Assembly (NCBI GenBank): GCA_030248225.1 | Contig: JASANE010029205.1 | Location: 1-64,000 of the forward strand | Direction: 5' to 3' | Length of the DNA stretch: 64,000 bases | Source: Trileptium ribeirensis | Taxonomy: Eukaryota > Nematoda > Enoplea > Enoplida > Thoracostomopsidae | Shown here: in pieces, positions 25,412 through 39,100 of the stretch | How the letters are laid out: every line of letters starts with the position of its first letter | How positions within the stretch are numbered: the stretch's first letter is position 1 | The notes under the pieces: model-generated | Databases searched by the model: none | Seen by the model: the letters and a program-made list of their open reading frames with translations, nothing else | What the model was told of the DNA's origin: nothing | Position numbers and translations under genes: made by a program

Positions 25412-27357
25412 GTCGCGAGGTATAGGCTGCTTACATTGGTACCCGTAGGGCCAGATATGGTAAAGACCGCTTAAAAATCTATTTTTGTCATTTTGACCCC
25501 GAAGAGAAGGTTCAACTAGCGGCTCATCCTAGTCAGCTGTCGAATAAAAAGTTTACTGAAATTTATCCATTCGAAGATGAATTATGATTTATATAGAAAA
25601 AGAAATTTACACGATTCTTCCCCAATGGAAACTCCGTTCGCTACGTTTCAATAATTAAACATTTTCTGATTTGTATTTTCGTTAAAAAGCCTTTCCTTTA
25701 TTGCCTTAAACATTCAATGTGGAAAATCGTTACATTTTACAGGTGATATTGGTCAAGTATTACGCTGCTGATGTGATGATCATATTAAAATTTTCCAAGT
25801 CTATTCATTTACACTATCTTCATCTAACGGGTTTAGTATTTTGTGATGACGAATGCAGCATTTGCTAAATTAATATTAATCCAATGAATACGCCGTTTAT
25901 ATGACTAGTTGACTTGCTAACACAATAATAATGCACATGATGACTGATTCAATATAAATGTTTTGATTTAATCACTGTTAAAATAAGTTATTGCGACATG
26001 TTTATGAAAATATTGCGGTGGTAAAACAAGCCGACTTAGGTACGATAAAGCAATGAAAGGTGACATCTCTTACAATATGCGAGACCGATTCATCTTAGAT
26101 GGGTAAATGGCAGTTGGAGCGGGAGGGCGGGTAGGCAAGGGAAGTTGATTTCTGAAAATCAAACTTTTTCCCAAATTTGCTAACATTTTGTATAATTTTT
26201 GCGGATTTTTACAAAATTTTCCAATATTTTTCCCATTTTTACACTAATGTTTGCATACTTTAAGCAAATTTTCCACTTGTCTTCGATGCGCAGCGGGCGT
26301 TTGTGAGCCTTCAAGGGTGAGATTTGAGTGTACAAATTGTAGTCAATATATTTATCTCCCAAGGTGATGTGCTGGTGTTGATATTTAATCTGCCCTATAT
26401 TTACCGAGTTTTCTCAAAAATAGGTAGAAATAGGAAGCCACTCTTAAAATTAGCAAACTGCTTACAAATTATACCAACGCAATTTTATTATAGCCCAGCT
26501 GCTTGAAATTTCGGAAGTTTTTATTCTGTTAACTATTCAAATACCTACTAAATATTAGCAATGCATATTGATTATTATCTAAATACCAATGTAATATACC
26601 ACCATCCCCTGACACCTCGGACCTTGAGCATGTAATGGTTATATATGTCTGCTCGTAACAATATTCGATTATTGTTATAAAGCTGCAAATGCATGTAGTA
26701 ACATTCGAGCGTAAACATTAGCAATGTTGTTACATACAGATACAAGCGCTTACGCGTAACAACGTACCAAAGTTGAGTAACAACTGACGAGGGTTGTTCA
26801 GGTTTTTCATATCACCCGCGGTCATTTTCATCCTTAGACGACAACACATAAAACACCCACCAGGTTTTTGAAACACTGATTTATATCTGGTCCATGTTCA
26901 TGCACCACTAACTTGAAATCCCACCTATGTTCAATGACCACTAAATAAATTTCACAAGTTTTTTTCAAAAATGAAAAAGTGGTTCAAGAACATGCGTGGA
27001 GTCTAAATTTTGTGGTCCACGAACACAGCTGGGTTACAAGTCGGTGGTGTAAAAACCTAGGAAGTCTGGATGTAGTATCTAGGAGCATGGGTGGGCTAGT
27101 CATGTTTATGACTCAACAAGTGGCTCATAAACCTGTGAGGGGTAAGGACGAAAACGACCGCGTCGTACAGTGCCGCCAAGGTTGTTAGCAAGGCAAAGCT
27201 AGAGTGTCACACTCTTCTCTACATTCAGTCATCATCCACTTTTGGTGGCACTTAAATACATTCCATTTTATTCAAAGCAGGATGTAACCAAAATCAGACA
27301 GCGTGCTGCGACTTTGTATTAATGAACTAACCGAATTGGCTAAAGATTCAACTAGAG
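25412..27357. other. Intergenic, no supported gene
   Basis: AT-rich. The stretch 26150-26275 is a low-complexity A/T sequence related in style to those near 5750 and 43750. Confidence 0.3.
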
Positions 27358-27712
27358 TTGACGAAATCTAATACCAAACACTTCTCACACCTCATGAGTA
27401 CTATCCATGTATGTAACACCAAAACATTATTAATAAAACTGAAATGGCGTCAGTTGTCAAATATGGCTGAAATTTCTCTGGAAAGCTTTGAAATGGTATT
27501 AGCAATCCGATATTTGAACGTTCCAGACGTCCTGAGTATCTGCAGCTAAATATATTTGAAGCTTTTTCTTCGAGAGACGCATTGTTTCCCTCATTTTAAA
27601 ATTTGAAATTATATGTACTTGAAAAATTTATTGGCGTTTAGTAATATGAACTCAAAATGACACTATGAAAGTACTATTTTGAACTATCGTACAAAGCTGC
27701 TCAATTGGGTAA

Positions 27713-27904
27713 TCAAGTATTCGAATTTAAGTCCACCGTCCCACAGGGTCCATCTTGGCATTCACACCGTCCAACTTTAGCCTCCGACTGAATTATACGT
27801 ACGGCACTCGAATGTGGTTCCATCATCAATAGCGCGGCGCATATATTTTCCGATGCGACATATATATAGACGCCGCTGCTGCACAATGACCAGCCTATAA
27901 TCAA
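27713..27904 (-). pseudogene. Possible immunoglobulin-domain remnant (weak)
   Basis: On the minus strand, one frame just before a stop reads TTFECRTYNSVGG, which resembles the F-G region of an I-set Ig domain. The rest of the domain is not recoverable. It lies 300 bp from the better Ig remnant at 28202, on the opposite strand. Chance resemblance is possible. Confidence 0.2.
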
Positions 27905-28201
27905 TTCCAGGTAGAATCAGTGCTGCAAGCCTGCGCAATGGACTAACAATCAGTCAAAAAAACAAAATAAAACTAACGTGATGCTCTGCCGCTACCGCCA
28001 CGATCGTCCATTGGAAACCATGCTAATCAAGGTTGTGAACAATTTTTGCTACTTGGCAAGTCAGTTGCTCACAGGTACAGGATCGATTAAAGTCGAGATG
28101 GAAGCGACAATAGTCACAGCTTGAGTTGTCTCCAACCGACTCATGCGACTATGGCAAACCCAAGTTCGCACCTTTCGAGAGAAGAAATGTGAACGTTCGT
28201 C

Positions 28202-28507
28202 TTGCTCTATGAAACCGAGCTTGAACAACCTGAAATTCAGGAGTACAGCGGCTTGAAATATTCGACAGCCTTTGTCGGCTCCGTCGACGTCGGTGTTACA
28301 ATGCGGCACCATACTACCTTATGTCGAAATTCAATGGCTGAAGCAACGCACGCGTATATACTCTGGCGAAGTGATAAAACGCAACAGGCTGCAATTCGAG
28401 GGATACGATCTCCGTATAACAGCGAAGCGGAGGACACGGCCATTACAAACAGCAACGGTGCCACCTCGTTGGTGGTGTCCGCGAAGTTGCGCAAAACCAG
28501 CAAATGA
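28202..28507 (+). pseudogene. Immunoglobulin I-set domain remnant, frameshifted
   Basis: Three pieces in order look like one Ig domain. The first, in the frame of 28202, includes FVGSVDVGV. The second, in the frame of 28272, includes VEIQWLKQ, IYSGEVIKRNRLQFEGYDLR and a strand-E-like LRIT. The third, back in the first frame, is SEAEDTA followed by NSNGATSLVVSA. The core tryptophan is present, but the Y-x-C of strand F is lost at the second frame change. Two frame changes and a missing cysteine argue for a dead exon of a large Ig-repeat protein. The parent gene is not in the window. Confidence 0.4.
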
Positions 28508-28533
28508 TCCAGGACGCTGATACACTGAATCAT

Positions 28534-30197
28534 TATCGAACTACAAGCGAATCAAACCGTTTAATACGTTTGATTACAAAGATTTAATCTCACCACTAAT
28601 AATATAAAACTGTTGGTTCTTACAACAAAACTTGACAATAACGTCTTATTTAATGTCGAATGATTTATAAAATGTCTACACCACGATAAATAATATATCA
28701 TAGGTTTGTAAACTGAAAGGAGAGGAAAAACAATTTTCTAAAATTTTGGGGAGTGCTATGTAGAGCCCAAAATTTTGTGAGTGATGCTACATTTGATGCA
28801 CCCAGTAATTTTCAAATTCGCAGTTCACAGAAAGATGCGTACACCCACTGCACACGGTTACGTGAAAATCGCATCGTTCGTTACACTGCAGTCGTTACAT
28901 TGTAACGACTTTATCGGTTTCTACAAGCTTCGTACAACAACAAAATATTCGAACGACGCCGGTAGCGAGCATTACGGTTGATATTAAATGACTTGTAACA
29001 ACAATGTTTGAGATTCCACACCGACTGTATGATCAACAAGGATTGCTGCACGATGATGCAACGAGGAACAACATCTTTGCATTGTAAATGTTGTGAAACC
29101 TGCAGCAGTGGCGCGGCAATGTAACAATAGCTGGGAATGACGTACGCTAGATGTCTTCCGTATAATACAGCATTCACACTGATCTGTTTGCATGAATTGC
29201 TCACTGTAAGCTATTGCAAGGACCATATTTTATAAAAACAAGATAGCCATGGCGTTGTGTTATTGTACACATAATGCCTTCAATAGCACTAGAAAAAATA
29301 TTGTTGCTACAATAATATTTGCTTCTATTGCACTCCCAGTTGCACAAGCTAAAATCACATTTTTTGCAATAAAATTGGTTTATACTGCCGTCTAAATAGA
29401 ACAAACTAAAATAAATCTGCTGCAATAACATTTGCTTATTGCACAACAGCAGAACCGTCGATTTATTGCTGCGTCAGAAGCAAGCTGATTATTATAGCAA
29501 GATATGCAATAGTTGTTCCTGCAGCATGGTTAAGATAAATACAAGATTGTTTCACTGTAGCGATAACTAGACATATATATAATTTACTTTACATTAATTA
29601 CATATCTAAATGCGTAATGCATCATTTACGATAACATACGTGCGCCAGGGCCAATTTATGTCAAACATCCAACTCAACTAGTTTGGCTGAACTATAATGG
29701 TACATTTTCCCAGCTTAGCTAGTCTTAATGTGGCAATCAGGGAGCTTAGCTAGGCTCTGCGGGACAAACGGAGCGTCCGCCTGAACTGTTAATTGAGAAA
29801 TTTCATTTAGTATTGTGCTTAGTGTAATAGCATTTTGTTCTATAGTATTTTCACACTAATTCTAAGTTATATATTTGTTTTAATATATACAACTAACGTT
29901 TTAAGCTGTATGCCACTTTTGGGGCACTATTTTGATATGTATATATAGTAAATCGTAATGTTCGAGGACTAAATAGTCCCTGGCTTAAGTTATAGGGCCT
30001 AGCTGAACGCCTTGTGACAAAAACACAGTCCGGCTCGACACTCGATGACAAATGCATAGCCTAGCTAAACTATTCAAAATTTTAATAGTCGAGCTGAACT
30101 GCATGCGTGACATAGTAGCTAGCCCATTTGAACGCGTGGCATAATTAGGACCGTGCGCACGCATCTTATTGTAAATGATGCATAATGTAGTTATAAA
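28534..30197. other. Intergenic, no supported gene
   Basis: Contains a 21-bp palindrome at 28890-28910 (arms AGTCGTTACA and TGTAACGACT around one T). There are many TGCAATAA-like words between 29270 and 29520, but no coding sequence. Confidence 0.35.
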
Positions 30198-30437
30198 CAG
30201 GGTGACCGCGAGTTTTCAACTCTCATTTTCAAGGTTTTTTCAGTGAAAATTCAAGGTTTTTTAATTGAGCTAAGTCTTTCAATGAGGTTCTACCAGTAAA
30301 TTTAATACAATACACACAACAGAAACCCACCTGGCTGATATCACGATTTCCCACAGTAGACTGCGGAGGCAACGGGCGTCAAATTCGTTTCCATGGACAT
30401 GCCGCTCCATGGCCGTAGCCTGGGAAAATGGCTTGAT

Positions 30438-30590
30438 TTAATCCATCATCAGCTTTTGAACTTTAGCGATTCGGCTGTCGATGATAGACTCCTGAGCACG
30501 AGTATCAGCCTTGAGAGTGGCTTTAAGTTCATCCAATTCAGCCTTGGCGCGTTTACGACGGCTTGCTTCGGTCGACTTGCACTTGGCGTC
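30438..30590 (-). pseudogene. hAT transposase C-terminal coiled-coil tail
   Basis: In a different frame from the N-terminal ORF, codons running to a TAA at 30438 give a charged helix including RRKRAKAELDELKATL. hAT transposases of this type end in such a basic coiled coil. Its position directly after QMDLLVR marks the deletion junction. Confidence 0.5.
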
Positions 30591-31278
30591 TTGTTCGGAC
30601 AAGCAAATCCATTTGTGTGCGCTGAGAGGCTTTATTCAATGCTTCGTTGAAGCAAATCACGAACACAACACCGGAGGACGTGAGTTCGGACGACAGCTTG
30701 GCCTCGAAAAACGGAGCTAGCCCGAAAATCACTGAATATCGCGCCTTATCTTTGCTCAGAGAAAAATCAGCTGCGATGGCGCTGTCGGGAAATATTCGGT
30801 GAAACGTGTCGCTTAATCCTTCAGCTGAGCGATATGAGAAGTGACCGCTCACCGTCTTCAACGCCCACATAATTTCAGCTTTTGTCACATCTTCACGAAC
30901 ACCCCAGTTCAGCACCGATGTAGGCCCTGCACTTGATAGTGCACCCTGCGGCTCATCTGCATGACACTGCGGTGTGTCCTGACAAGTTGAAGCCACTACA
31001 GGCGCTGATACCGAAGCGGTGCGACGAGGATCATGCAGCATTTCTCGGTTGCAAGGCAGCTTATCGAGGACGGCCACAGACTTAGTGTGCCCAGCGCATT
31101 TCTGATGACTTTGCACAGCTTGAACTCCCATCCGCGCAAGCGAAAAATCCTGCCGGCATAATGTACAATGGGCACTATTATCATTACCCGGAACACGCCG
31201 CAGCCAGATGAATTCAGGGTACTGAATCGGGTCCATCCATTTGCTAATAAATTTCGACAGCTGTTTCGCAGCAGACAT
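30553..31278 (-). pseudogene. hAT transposase, N-terminal part only
   Basis: The ORF codes 241 aa. It starts with a BED-like zinc finger (about residues 31-67: CTLCRQDF, then H-x5-H spacing with SHQKCAGH). Later it has IFGLAPFFEAKLSSEL and FVICFNEALNKASQ followed by QMDLLVR, which in related hAT transposases leads into the catalytic core. That core is absent: after QMDLLVR the frame runs into about a dozen unrelated residues and a stop. Cutting and pasting DNA is the family function, and this copy cannot do it. It could still bind terminal repeats through the finger. It reads toward lower coordinates from the duplicated 5' region at 31371-31660. Confidence 0.75.
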
Positions 31279-31370
31279 AATGACAACTATTACTAAGCTC
31301 TACTTCTAAGCTATTATATAACGCTATGGAACCTATACTACGCTCTGAAACACTACTCCAAACAACAAAT

Positions 31371-31660
31371 AGAGCACACGACAGGACTAGGGGTCGCCAC
31401 GCTTTGCAACATTCTATCGCTACAACTGCCCGAGCAGTGCGTTCACTCAACAACCACAATAACTTCCTTTCGCAGTGAGCCGGCAAACACTGCACAGGGT
31501 CGGCTAAATGTGTAGAGCACACGACAGGACTAGGGGTCGTCGCGCTTTGCAACATTCTATCGCTACAACTGCCCGAGCAGTGCGTTCACTCAGCAACCAC
31601 AATACTTTGTTTCGCAGTGAGCGGGCAGAAACTGCACAGGGTCGGCTAAACGTGCACACG
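31371..31660. repeat. Tandem duplication in hAT 5' region, unit 143 bp
   Basis: Two copies beginning AGAGCACACGACAGGACTAGG at 31371 and 31514, with a third start near 31651, more than 90 percent identical. They lie just upstream of the transposase start and probably belong to the element's subterminal region. Confidence 0.85.
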
Positions 31661-31915
31661 ACAGGATAGGGGACCATAAAGTTTTGTAAGACAAGTTGTC
31701 GATCAGGGGAAACAGATGCAGTCAAGGACAGTTAGAAATGAGTTTTTCAGGCTTTTGGACGAAGATCAGTTTCTTTCAAATCTTTCCTGGGCCCGAACAC
31801 TCTGTCAAAACGTATCAGTTTTTCAAGGTTTTTTCGTTTTCAGTACAGTATATCGCCAAATTCAAGGTCAATTTAATTTTGAAATTCAAGGTTTTTCAAG
31901 GTCGCGGCCACCCCG

Positions 31916-32972
31916 AATGAACTTTGTGACATACACGAGTTGGCAGGGTATTTCATTTTAACACATGTTCGCCGTTTCTTTACAGTGAACGCAAAGTCCT
32001 GTTATACAAATTTGTGTACTTTACTGATGCAACGTAAGCGCGCAAAAACTACACATGAGACTGGTTTGTAAATGGGACAATTTGTCACGTCAAATGTACC
32101 AAGAGCTGCTAAGCCACTTTGCATAAATAATGGACACTTGTGTTTAAAAAATTTGTCTTAAACAAAATATTTAGCCCACAAATACAGAATCTGCACTATA
32201 TATTTTCTAACCGATACGTAGATCTGTTGCTACTAAAATGTGTAAGGAGGTGGACTTGTAGCCATCTTTTCTTGAATAGGTTGACCTAACTCGTTTTTTG
32301 CATTATGACAGACACATATAGTCAGTATTGTAAGAGGGCAACCCTAGCTGATTAGTCTTTATTGGTTGACACAAATGGTGATTATTTGTTGTAACAAGAA
32401 TAACAACATTTACTTTTAATTTTGGTATTTATCTATAAAATATATGCAATGATCAACCAATAAAATTTTGTTTTGTTTGTTTGAATTTGGACAGTACAGA
32501 TGAATGTGTGTGACAAAATGACATCTCATCAACCAATTCATAAATTTGGTCTCGACCAATTTAATTGTTACCATTTCCGTGTCATACTTGTAGTTGTATT
32601 TTTGACAACGCTATTCCATAACAGTTTTCAAAATGCAAATAAAACTATTAACAATACAATTTATCAGAAAAACGTTTCATCTCAATCGAACAGCTTCTAT
32701 CAAAGTGCATTCGTGTGTGCAGTCAATTCTACAGGCCACTTCACTACAGTTAAAAAATGTAGATGTATTGGCTGGAAAAAGCAACTAATATAGATAGATT
32801 TTAAGTTTCTGTCGCTCGAAAAACAGACAGACCGGCTCCGACGTCTATGTAGAATACACAATGAGATTGTACAATAATATTGATATTTAGCAAAAACTCA
32901 ATAATATACAAATATTACAAAATTATATCACAGTCCAATACCAAAATCATTCTTATTTCTTAATCAACTCAT
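31916..32972. other. Intergenic, 3' of the lactonase gene
   Basis: No supported gene. A plus-strand frame at 32500-32793 has one hydrophobic stretch and several N-glycosylation-like sites but no known family, and is left uncalled. Confidence 0.3.
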
Positions 32973-33125
32973 TCAAATAGACGATTGCGCCACGTTAGAC
33001 GAAAGTTTTGACGCAGCTTCGTTGTCGAGGAACCAGTGTAACTGTTGACGCTCGTCCTGGTCAAGACCGACAAGTGATCCCGGCAATATCTGGTCACTTG
33101 AAGAATGTGATGGTTCTAAAATGTC
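32973..33125 (-). CDS. PGLS: PGLS exon 6 with stop
   Basis: Acceptor GCTGTTTTAG, 50 codons then TGA at 32975-32973. It reads DILEPS through [13 protein letters not shown], the usual C-terminal pattern. No canonical AATAAA was noticed in the next 200 bp on this strand. Confidence 0.9.
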   Translation of the reverse strand, partial: DILEPSHSSSDQILPGSLVGLDQDERQQLHWFLDNEAASKLSSNVAQSSI

Positions 33126-36100
33126 CTAAAACAGCAACGAAACAAATCGTTCATAGTTATTGTTTGATACAATCAAACCTGAACAGACGAAGCAAAAACC
33201 AAAAGACCAATTTCAAGTTAAACACCCGAAAAAAAACTGAATTTACATAAAAGCAAAAGAACAAATTTAGATTTACAACGAACAAAAGCCTGCTAACTGC
33301 TTAAATTAGAAAAATTTAAACTCTTGTATATCTAAAACCAAGCTGGCGGGTTATAGATAAACACGGGCTGGCGGTCGTGACGTCGCAGCCGTGAGCACTA
33401 AGATTAGTAACAATTATAACAAAGAACATTAAAATCAACGTAGTCCAAACAATGATTTTCAGCATTGTTTAAGCAGTCGTCAACGGATCACTGTTAAGCA
33501 GGCGACAGTCTGATTTACGAAACAATCTATGACCCGACAATGCAATATTACATCGATTTAGCACTAAGATTCAACTACGATGGAGATCAGCAAAACCCCG
33601 TCTAGCCGCCATCACATTCTTGACAATACCTACCTTGACCACATCAGCCTTCGATTCGCCAGTGGTAATAAACGCCGCACAACGAGCTGAGTTAAGAACT
33701 GGAAGAGTAAAAGTGATCCGGTTTGGAGGCGGCTTCGGTGAATCGGAGATCGGCGCAACTGAGCAAGTAGTTTCCTGAAAGTAAAATAAAAACGTTTTAT
33801 TACGACACAAACTTACAACTGTGATAGTATGACTGGTACCGCATTTCCAAAGCATCCCATGTACCTTCACGATATGGAGTTACACACTAGTATCTCGCAA
33901 GTAGGAGTGGAGCGCAGTGGGCGTGGTTTATCTATGATTGCCACTGTGTTTAATCACTGGCAACTGTGTAACAGGTTTTGTATTTAATGCACACGCTCGT
34001 CCAAAAGTAACTGCAATCGAAAACGATCGAAATACAAACTGGTCGAAAAAGCAATCGATAGAAATTTCGTTTAACACCAATAGTTCAAAACCGACTGAAA
34101 TTTTGTTGAGTCGAAATTAGACGAAATTTGTTTAATTGTGTCGAAATCGATTGAAATTTCGTTTACTACGAATGGATGTTTGGATATACCACCCTAGAAC
34201 AACTGGATGGTAGGATTTCGCTGAAGACAGATTTAAAGTATAGATAAATGTGACCATATATGACAACAAACGTGAAGTACCAGATTTTGACAATCTTTTC
34301 AGGTTAGTTTCTCCAAGTATAATTACAACGATTATAATGTCCCTCTGAGCTAGAAATCGTAGTTGTAGTGGAAAAATGTAATTTCTTAGAGCATCCAAAA
34401 CGACGGTGTCTGATCTAAATAATATATAGCAACTAAAAAGTTGATGCGTTGTAAAATCGCAGAAATATGATTGACACCTACCTTCAACAGCGAATGGCCT
34501 GGAAACAGTGAGCACGTGTGACCATCAGGGCCGAGACCAAGCAGCGCCAAGTCGAGCTCGAAATGGCCATTTGCGTTCAGCGGAACGTTTGCTGCCCTCA
34601 GTTTAGTGTCATAGTCACTGGCGCATTCGGCAACTGAACACAAAATACTGATCAGTCTACAGGATAACATCAAAGGATATGGTTGGCGATAACAGGAATT
34701 AAAGTAACCACTGCAGTGGCAACATCTTGTGCTCGTTGTAATATGTTTAATGCGTAGGTATCCATTAGTAGCGCAGCGGGTGTTACCTGTGCATGCTCAT
34801 AGGCGAGGAGGGTTACCTCGTTGAGTTACGAACACCCCCACGAAGGTCCTGTCACCAAACCTGTCCCTCCCCGAGGCCTCTCAGCCAAATTCCCACCCCA
34901 CAGCTAAATTCGAAAAATTTTATTATGAGCAAAATTATTATAAAAAATTTAAAACAACACTAAGAAAAATAAAAAGGAAACATTGAGAAGAAAAAATTTT
35001 TGTTCCTCCACCGCCGACACCATCTACCCTACTAAACCGACAGTTAAGGGTATATTTCGCACAAAAACCAACGGTAATCACTCCAACATTGCAACAACAA
35101 CTAGGTTAGGTCCCAATCAAACGAAGAGAAATACATAATCCAGTAGCGTTTTTCGATTAGTACACTCTTTATTGTAAGAACAGTTTGGAAGCTAATTTGC
35201 ACTTTACAACATTTTGTATTTTTGCACTACGTACTGAAACGAATAAACGATTGTAAAATGCTGCAAAATTTTGTGTTTGCATCAGCTAAAAGAAAAAAAG
35301 CTAAGGATATTACGCAAAATATCAATGAAACCCCTTGATCAATTAGCATTATCCGCAGACATCTTTAATGTTAAACGAAAACTAGTTACGTCATTGAAAT
35401 TAACATATTTGTAAGCTTTTTTCATCGAACAAAACTACATTACCGCATCTACACTTACAGGAGAATTATGTCGCTGCTACAATGCCGTCAAACTGGAGCC
35501 AAATCATAAGGTGTTATAACACAACTTTTGAAGCTTCCAATGAGTGTTGTTTAGAAAATCAGAGTAAATCTCCATTGAGACATGCATCGAACTCTCACTA
35601 GCGTGGGCTTAATGCGTCGCATGCTCTACCCCAACCACCCTCAAGTTACACGAAAGGTTTACAAAATCGAAACATTTCCGGACAATTATCTTCTGCCACG
35701 TACGTAATGCAATTCTGCACTAGTTTCCACATTATTTCCACGCTTTTAATTGAGTTTTGCGGAATTATGCAAGAATTTATTCGTGCTTTTCATGTGGTGA
35801 GATTTGGGCCTGTCGGGTTTTGGATTTTTTTCTTGTGGCACCCATAACTCCCAAATTCGCAGCTTCCGATCATCTCGCGCATGAAATCTCTGTTGGTGCC
35901 CTTTAATTCTATAATGAGAATGCCTGATGCTTTCGGCGTAATATACATTTCTAGTTTAGTAACAATCGAACCACCCGACAAATTGAACCTATCTCTATCG
36001 GGTGCAAGCCTTTGGTGATTCGGCAGCGCATCGCCTTTAAAAATTTATAAAAATATAATCAGTATTCCCGAAGAAGATTAGACAGGACGCATGGAATTTT

Positions 36101-39100
36101 TAATAAAAATCCATATCGCTTAAACACTCAGTTGCTTCGAATTATTTACACTACAGCTTTACGTAATTTAAAAATAATACCATAACTCTCTGTAGAAATT
36201 GAAGGCTGTTTTAATAGAAACAGCAACTTCAACATACCAAACAGCAGTGTCCCGTTTATATTCGAAATTCGTTAGATTTCAGTCCCCATCTATATACTGG
36301 AACAAAAAAAATTGAAACAGTTCTCACAGATAAAATCAAACAGTAGTTGCTCACATATTAAAAACTAGTTGTACCTGGCAAGCTCGGATCAATCGGTATA
36401 AATGCTGACAACGGAACGCGAAGTTCGTCAACGAAATACCTTCTAAAACAACAGTAACTAAATAAAATGGAATTTGACACACCAATTTGTTAAAGTGTGT
36501 GAACTAGGTACATCGTGTCAGGGTTCTCCAAGTTGAAACGCGGGCGGGCTATCTCCTGACATTTTTCGACCCCTAGGCTTATACTCTTTTATAAAATCTT
36601 GGGCTTTTCCAGATACTGTCCAGTCAACAAATTCTTTTCCTTCCCGGGTAGAAACGTCCCCCAGCTAACACAGAAAAATTAACTACGATTTTTAGCTAAT
36701 ATATATTCCAACACAAAAGCTAACATTTTCATACATAGTAAAATTTGTTTAAAAATTACTTTTAAACACAATCAGACGCCCAAACAGCGCTTCCGAGGCA
36801 ATCTATTATAGACTTTGCATTAAAGGATATTATATTTTGAAAATAAATTATTATATTTGGACGCCCCCGATCGCAACACCTCTTAAAATTTCCCTCGAAT
36901 AGACAGGCTATAATCGCTAAAAGATGATTGACAGTGATCGATGAATACAATAAATAGAATTTAGTATTAAAATGCAAAAAAATGTTCTGGTAAACAGTCC
37001 ACCATTTAAGTTACCTATTCTTAAATTTATGGTTGTTGGATTTACCTAGAAACATTTACAGCTCTTAAATTGTTGAATAGAGCGAAGCGAAGCGTTTTTG
37101 TTTTCGTCGGTGGGAATAAAAGTGCCACCGTCTGTCCGTCCGTCGAACTCCTCAATAACTAGTGTGCCGATATAAATTTTAGTTGTTTGAAAGGCCTAAT
37201 ATCCTTCACGAGCAAAACATATATATAATTTTTACCGAAACTTTTTTGTTAATTATTAATTATATAGCAATTAGTTAAGCATGTTAGCCTATTTTTAGCA
37301 CTTTCAAACAAAAATAGCTTATTTTCCAATGAATAATTAATGTAAAGCTATTATGTTGACGACATAAAGCTGGCCTTGATGATGACGAATCTAGGTTTAG
37401 TACTATTCGAGCATGTTGAAAACACGCTAATTAGCCAATTACTAATTATTTAGCTAACTTTTTTGAAAATTTATAAAGCGTGCTCAGAAATGAAAAAATT
37501 CAGACAGTGTTTCGATATCGTTGATCACGAATATGACACATCTGAAGCTCTAAAACTTAGCCGTATATGCTGATAAGATAATTAATTAGCTAAGTAGTTA
37601 ATTTTGTGCAAATTATAAGATCATCTCAACTTTCTCCGCTCACTTTTTGTAATTTATTACGTTTACTAATATGATATCCTCCGCCGTTTGCAATTTTTAC
37701 CCGGTAATGTTCTGCTTTATCTATAAATTTCTTATACATACTCGGCTTTATAATGTCTAATGCACGGGATCAACAAATTTTTTTCAAAAGCTTCCGCGTT
37801 ACAAGAAAATAAAAACATATTTTTCGTTACTATAAAAATTTATTTTGACATAAGATTATCTTTTTCCTCGGCTACTGCACTAATACAAAATTTTACTGTA
37901 ACAGTGGCTATGCATCAGCAAAGTACGTATTTTTTCTACTGATTGTCTTTAATCATGCACACCTAACTGTAAGCATTTATCTGTACGTGTACTCCCCCAA
38001 GAGCCGGACTAAAACATAATCACTATTGGGCCAAATTCGAATCCAAATTTTGGTCTCATCTATAGTATGGTAATCCCTAAAGTGATGTGATTGAAATTAT
38101 CACATTATAAGACATATGCCACATTGCGCCTAAAGGAATAATATATAGCCAATAACCCACTTGACAAATAACTGGGCAAAAAGCACCAATGTTGTGTCGA
38201 AATCACATTGGCGCTGTTACCAAAACTAGCACCCGACTGGTGGTTCTGAATTTACATTTTGCCGTGCAAAGACTGGGCTGTAAACTATGTCATCAATATT
38301 TTCCCAATATCTTTGAAGGACGAAATAGACGAAAACAGTATTTTGATTTGGACCTAAATTCGGGTATTATACACCGTTATCATATCCATGGCTTCGGAAT
38401 ATTTGGTTCTAGTTGGCTCAAGGTTTTATTGGGCGTCTGTAGCTTTTACGATAGGCGGATGCCGTTGACGTCATCCCGATTTCAGATATGGGTTCGAAAT
38501 GTGTAAAATGTTTCCAGGACCAGAATTACGACGAAATGTTGCTTTTGTGGTCAGTACTTTTGCAATCAACGGCCCGATTTGTTAAGGAGCAACTATGAGT
38601 GATTACGCATTAAACGAGTTTATTAGCTATCCATTGCGATGTATCCATGTACTACTTATGCTTTACATTGGCTAGCCATTATAATATCACAGTGAAGCTA
38701 AACTATAGGTCCCGTCCCGGCGAACTATCTGCTTTGAACAACGCTTACGATCACTTGTGGGCTTTTAATATTTCTCAACATTAAGCACAATTTAGACACA
38801 GTTGATCAGTAATCATTGCATAGAAATAAAATTACATCGGCGCTAAGAAAACGTAAGTACGGCGGTTATTCTATGATACAGATCTTGTTCAGAATCATTT
38901 CAAAATCAGTTATAAGAATCGTTTTGTGTATACACTAGTGATTGCGTGGCGCAGTGGTTAGAGCGCAAGCGTCACAATCATGAAATCGCGTGCTCCAGGA
39001 CTGCGGGTGTGAATATTCTTGGCCCAGAGACTAAGGCCACGTTGCTTCAGGGTATCCACCTGTAAAATGGGTGAAAGCTTGCTCGGAATGTAAACAAAGT

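Larger units (their letters stand above)
30198..31915 (-). mobile_element. hAT transposon, internally deleted (about 1.7 kb)
   Basis: The left end reads CAGGGTGACCGCGAG. The right end, reverse complemented, reads CGGGGTGGCCGCGAC. Such ends are typical of hAT elements. Subterminal TTCAAGGTTTTT words occur at both ends. The inside encodes the start of a hAT transposase and, in another frame, its C-terminal tail; the catalytic middle is gone. No 8-bp target duplication could be matched, so one end may be eroded. Confidence 0.75.

Noticed and set aside
27358..27549. Possible F-box-like peptide (YLNVPDVLSIC)
   Set aside because: Only about 25 residues look right and the tryptophan and proline landmarks are missing. 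Probably chance.
32500..32793. Possible small membrane or secreted protein
   Set aside because: One hydrophobic stretch and several N-x-S/T sites, but no family and no gene structure.
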